A stretch of DNA of 8,046 nucleotides from Acidobacteriota bacterium (GTDB lineage Bacteria; Acidobacteriota; Vicinamibacteria; Fen-336), in contig PMCG01000286.1 of assembly GCA_003155335.1 (NCBI GenBank), forward strand, positions 1 through 8,046. Reading direction: 5' to 3'. Shown here piece by piece: positions 6,551 through 8,046 of this stretch. Under the pieces are notes generated by a model. It did no database searches. It saw only the letters and a list, made by a program, of their open reading frames with translations, and had not been told where the DNA came from. Numbering within the stretch: position 1 is the first letter of the stretch; each line of letters starts with the position of its first letter. A program made the translations under genes and the position numbers.

Positions 6551-6679
6551 TCACTCGATCCGCTTTGCCCGCGGGTTCTGCCAGTTTTGGTGTAGCACCA
6601 GGGCCACGGCACGGCCCGAGGCATCCACCTCAAAGGTGATCTGCGCCTCCACGACCTTCCAGAAGAAGTCCCTCGGGTG
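6551..6679 (-). pseudogene. C-terminal remnant of a DUF3471 / serine-hydrolase-type protein
   Basis: The minus strand from 6679 to the TGA at 6551-6553 encodes a tail beginning HPRDFFWKVVEAQITFEVD, then ASGRAVALVLHQNW and ending AKRIE. It has the FFxKVVxAQITFExDxxGxxxxLVLHQN...AxRI pattern found at the C-terminus of DUF3471-containing proteins, often beta-lactamase-like serine hydrolases. Only about 42 residues are recognisable. Upstream of 6679 the same frame turns into Arg/Pro-rich sequence with no family resemblance and reaches a stop near 6755, and no start codon or catalytic domain is present in any frame. It is therefore best read as the residue of a gene whose main body was deleted or replaced when the OmpA-like gene came to lie next to it. 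A short expressed peptide is less likely. Confidence 0.6.
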
Positions 6680-6798
6680 AGGCCGAGGCCCTGATGCTGG
6701 CCGACGCAGGATGCCGCGTCTACACCTGGGTGCTCTTCGCGGCCGGTGAGCGCTTCAGGGAAGATGGATGTACTCTTGCTCTCGCACGAGGTGGAGAT

Positions 6799-8046
6799 AT
6801 GCGAGAGCGTTCGATGTTCCTGTGTCTGGCAGTGGCTATTTCGATGGCCTGCAGCAGAGGGCAGGGGACCGGGGCCAATGCGACGCGCGATTCGGCCGGG
6901 TCGTCGAGCTCCGCCGGTTCAGCTGTCGCTGGAGGGCAGGCCGCCCCTGCTGCCACGCCGACAGCTGCTGCGGCCCTTCCAGAGGATGACCTAGTGGCGT
7001 TCGCGTCCGGCGCCTTGGTCGTGCAGGAGCCGGATCCGGAATCGGTCAATGCCGCTTCCTGGTTGCTGCGCGGGCCTTTTGACACGGAGAATGGCTGGGC
7101 GGTCGGAGCAGCCACCAATCAGACCATCGTGATCGAGCTGCCGGAACGCTCGCTCGTGAAGCAGGTCGAGTTCGACACGAGCATGGTCACGGCCGGCGCT
7201 GCCAAGGACATCGCGGTCGAGATGTCGGACACGAGCGCCGCGGCGGGATTCAACAAGATCGCCGACGTGTCGCTTCAGGAGCGAGCCGACGGCCAGACGT
7301 TTCCGGCCAGCGCGCAAGTGCCGGGACGCTGGATGCGCCTCAACGTCAGGAACGGATACGGTTCGAATGGCCTGGGGATCAACCGCTTTCGTGCGCGTGG
7401 AACGCGGCTGACCACGACGCCCTTTCCGAACGTGAGCGGCACCTACTCCACTCGCAACGGTGCGATGCACATCAAACAAGAGGGCGCCTCTGTGCTCGGC
7501 TGCTATGAGCTCCACGCGGGAACCGCGGATGGGGGAATTGAAGGCCGCGTCCTGAAGCTGACCTGGCACGAGAAGGTCGAGGAGCACAGCGAGGGAGCGG
7601 CGTTCATGGTGTTCTCCAGTGACGGTCAGCGCTGGGCCGGGCTCTTCTCGTACAAGGGTGAGGATCCCAACACGGGCCGTTTCTGGACCGGAACCAAGCG
7701 CGGCAGCGACCCAGGAACTTGTCCGAACTGGGCAGGCGGGATCGAACAGCAGATGGCGAAAGACATCGAGGAGTTCGGACGCACGCGCGTGTACGGGATC
7801 AACTTCGATTCCGATTCGGATCGCATCCGCGAGGAATCGCGTCCAGTTCTCGACCACGTGGCTGCCATGCTGAAGACCCGGCCGCAGTGGAAGATCACAA
7901 TCGAGGGGCACACCGACTCGACTGCCAGCGCCCAACACAATCAGGAACTGTCCGAGCGGCGCGCGAAAGCCGTGAGTCAATACCTGGCGAATGCCGCGGT
8001 GTCCGCCGACCGCCTGAATGCTGTCGGCTACGGCGCCACCCGCCCG
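6799..8046 (+). CDS. OmpA-like outer-membrane lipoprotein with discoidin-like domain (partial, runs off right edge)
   Basis: The visible 416 residues begin with a lipoprotein signal, MRERSMFLCLAVAISMAC, with acylation expected at C18 and Ser at +2, which favours the outer membrane. A Ser/Ala/Gly-rich linker (about 21-60) precedes a discoidin (F5/8C)-like beta domain (about 65-204), suggested by NGWAVGAATNQTIVIELPERSLVKQVEF, AKDIAVEMSD, PGRWMRLNVRN and GINRFRARGT. A second beta domain (about 211-303) has the GTYSTRNGAMHIKQEGASVLGCY and GRFWTGTKRG pattern; C235 and C308 could pair. The OmpA peptidoglycan-binding domain starts near 327 (VYGINFDSDSDRI) and has EGHTDS with D373 and LSERRAKAV with R388, the residues expected to contact diaminopimelate. 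It therefore probably anchors the outer membrane to the wall while displaying a carbohydrate- or ligand-binding face. The start is supported by GAGG 7 nt upstream. The frame also opens back to an ATG at 6694, but that extension lacks signal character. Confidence 0.9.
   Translation, partial: MRERSMFLCLAVAISMACSRGQGTGANATRDSAGSSSSAGSAVAGGQAAPAATPTAAAALPEDDLVAFASGALVVQEPDPESVNAASWLLRGPFDTENGWAVGAATNQTIVIELPERSLVKQVEFDTSMVTAGAAKDIAVEMSDTSAAAGFNKIADVSLQERADGQTFPASAQVPGRWMRLNVRNGYGSNGLGINRFRARGTRLTTTPFPNVSGTYSTRNGAMHIKQEGASVLGCYELHAGTADGGIEGRVLKLTWHEKVEEHSEGAAFMVFSSDGQRWAGLFSYKGEDPNTGRFWTGTKRGSDPGTCPNWAGGIEQQMAKDIEEFGRTRVYGINFDSDSDRIREESRPVLDHVAAMLKTRPQWKITIEGHTDSTASAQHNQELSERRAKAVSQYLANAAVSADRLNAVGYGATRP

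Larger units (their letters stand above)
6467..6798. other. Divergent intergenic region without an intact gene
   Basis: These 332 bases separate the leftward transporter gene from the rightward OmpA-like gene. They contain the DUF3471-like tail remnant (minus strand), a TACACT hexamer close to the transporter start, and a GAGGTGGAG ribosome-binding site just before the lipoprotein ATG. A short inverted repeat, TGGTG-TAG-CACCA, lies near 6588-6600 but inside the remnant. No clear -35/-10 pair was found for the plus-strand gene. Confidence 0.6.

Noticed and set aside
6991..7980. Long open frame on the minus strand (329 residues)
   Set aside because: It lies antisense to the OmpA-like lipoprotein gene, whose signal peptide, domain motifs and ribosome-binding site are clear. 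The antisense translation has no recognisable motif and is typical of shadow frames in GC-rich DNA.

Overview
This is a GC-rich stretch of a Gram-negative (diderm) chromosome. The lineage cannot be fixed from sequence alone. The NtrY-like kinase with an LKNPIFPIQ-type H-box, the secreted DinB protein ending in a PPDSRP-like tail, the DUF3471-type gene remnant and the lipoprotein/OmpA combination suggest a soil or sediment bacterium of the Acidobacteriota / Myxococcota sort. That placement is inference. No phage, transposase, tRNA, rRNA or CRISPR sequence was seen.

Positions 1-4368 hold a compact four-gene operon on the minus strand. In transcription order it encodes an exported protein of unknown function with propeller-like strands (4368-3487), a family-5 periplasmic solute-binding protein (3490-2087), a membrane sensor histidine kinase of the NtrY type (2090-330), and a response regulator cut by the window edge (308-1). 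The first three genes overlap by 4 bp (ATGA) at each junction and the last gap is 21 bp, so the products are probably made together. No ABC permease or ATPase is visible in the window. The layout therefore reads as a signalling unit in which an exported binding protein may feed a two-component system, rather than as a transporter. This is the most interesting part of the window.

Positions 4463-6466 hold three more minus-strand genes with larger gaps: a small helical lipoprotein with a GTG start and a strong ribosome-binding site, a secreted DinB-fold protein, and a ten-helix EamA/DMT-family transporter. A plausible sigma-70-type promoter lies just upstream of the lipoprotein gene. A long imperfect palindrome, of the kind dispersed in many genomes, sits between the DinB and transporter genes.

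Positions 6467-6798 separate the minus-strand genes from a plus-strand gene and contain no intact gene. On the minus strand the region carries a short, clearly recognisable C-terminal tail of a DUF3471/serine-hydrolase-type protein, which looks like a remnant.

From 6799 to the right edge a plus-strand gene encodes an outer-membrane lipoprotein with a discoidin-like domain, a Gly/Trp-rich beta domain and a C-terminal OmpA peptidoglycan-binding domain. It stays open to the end of the window.
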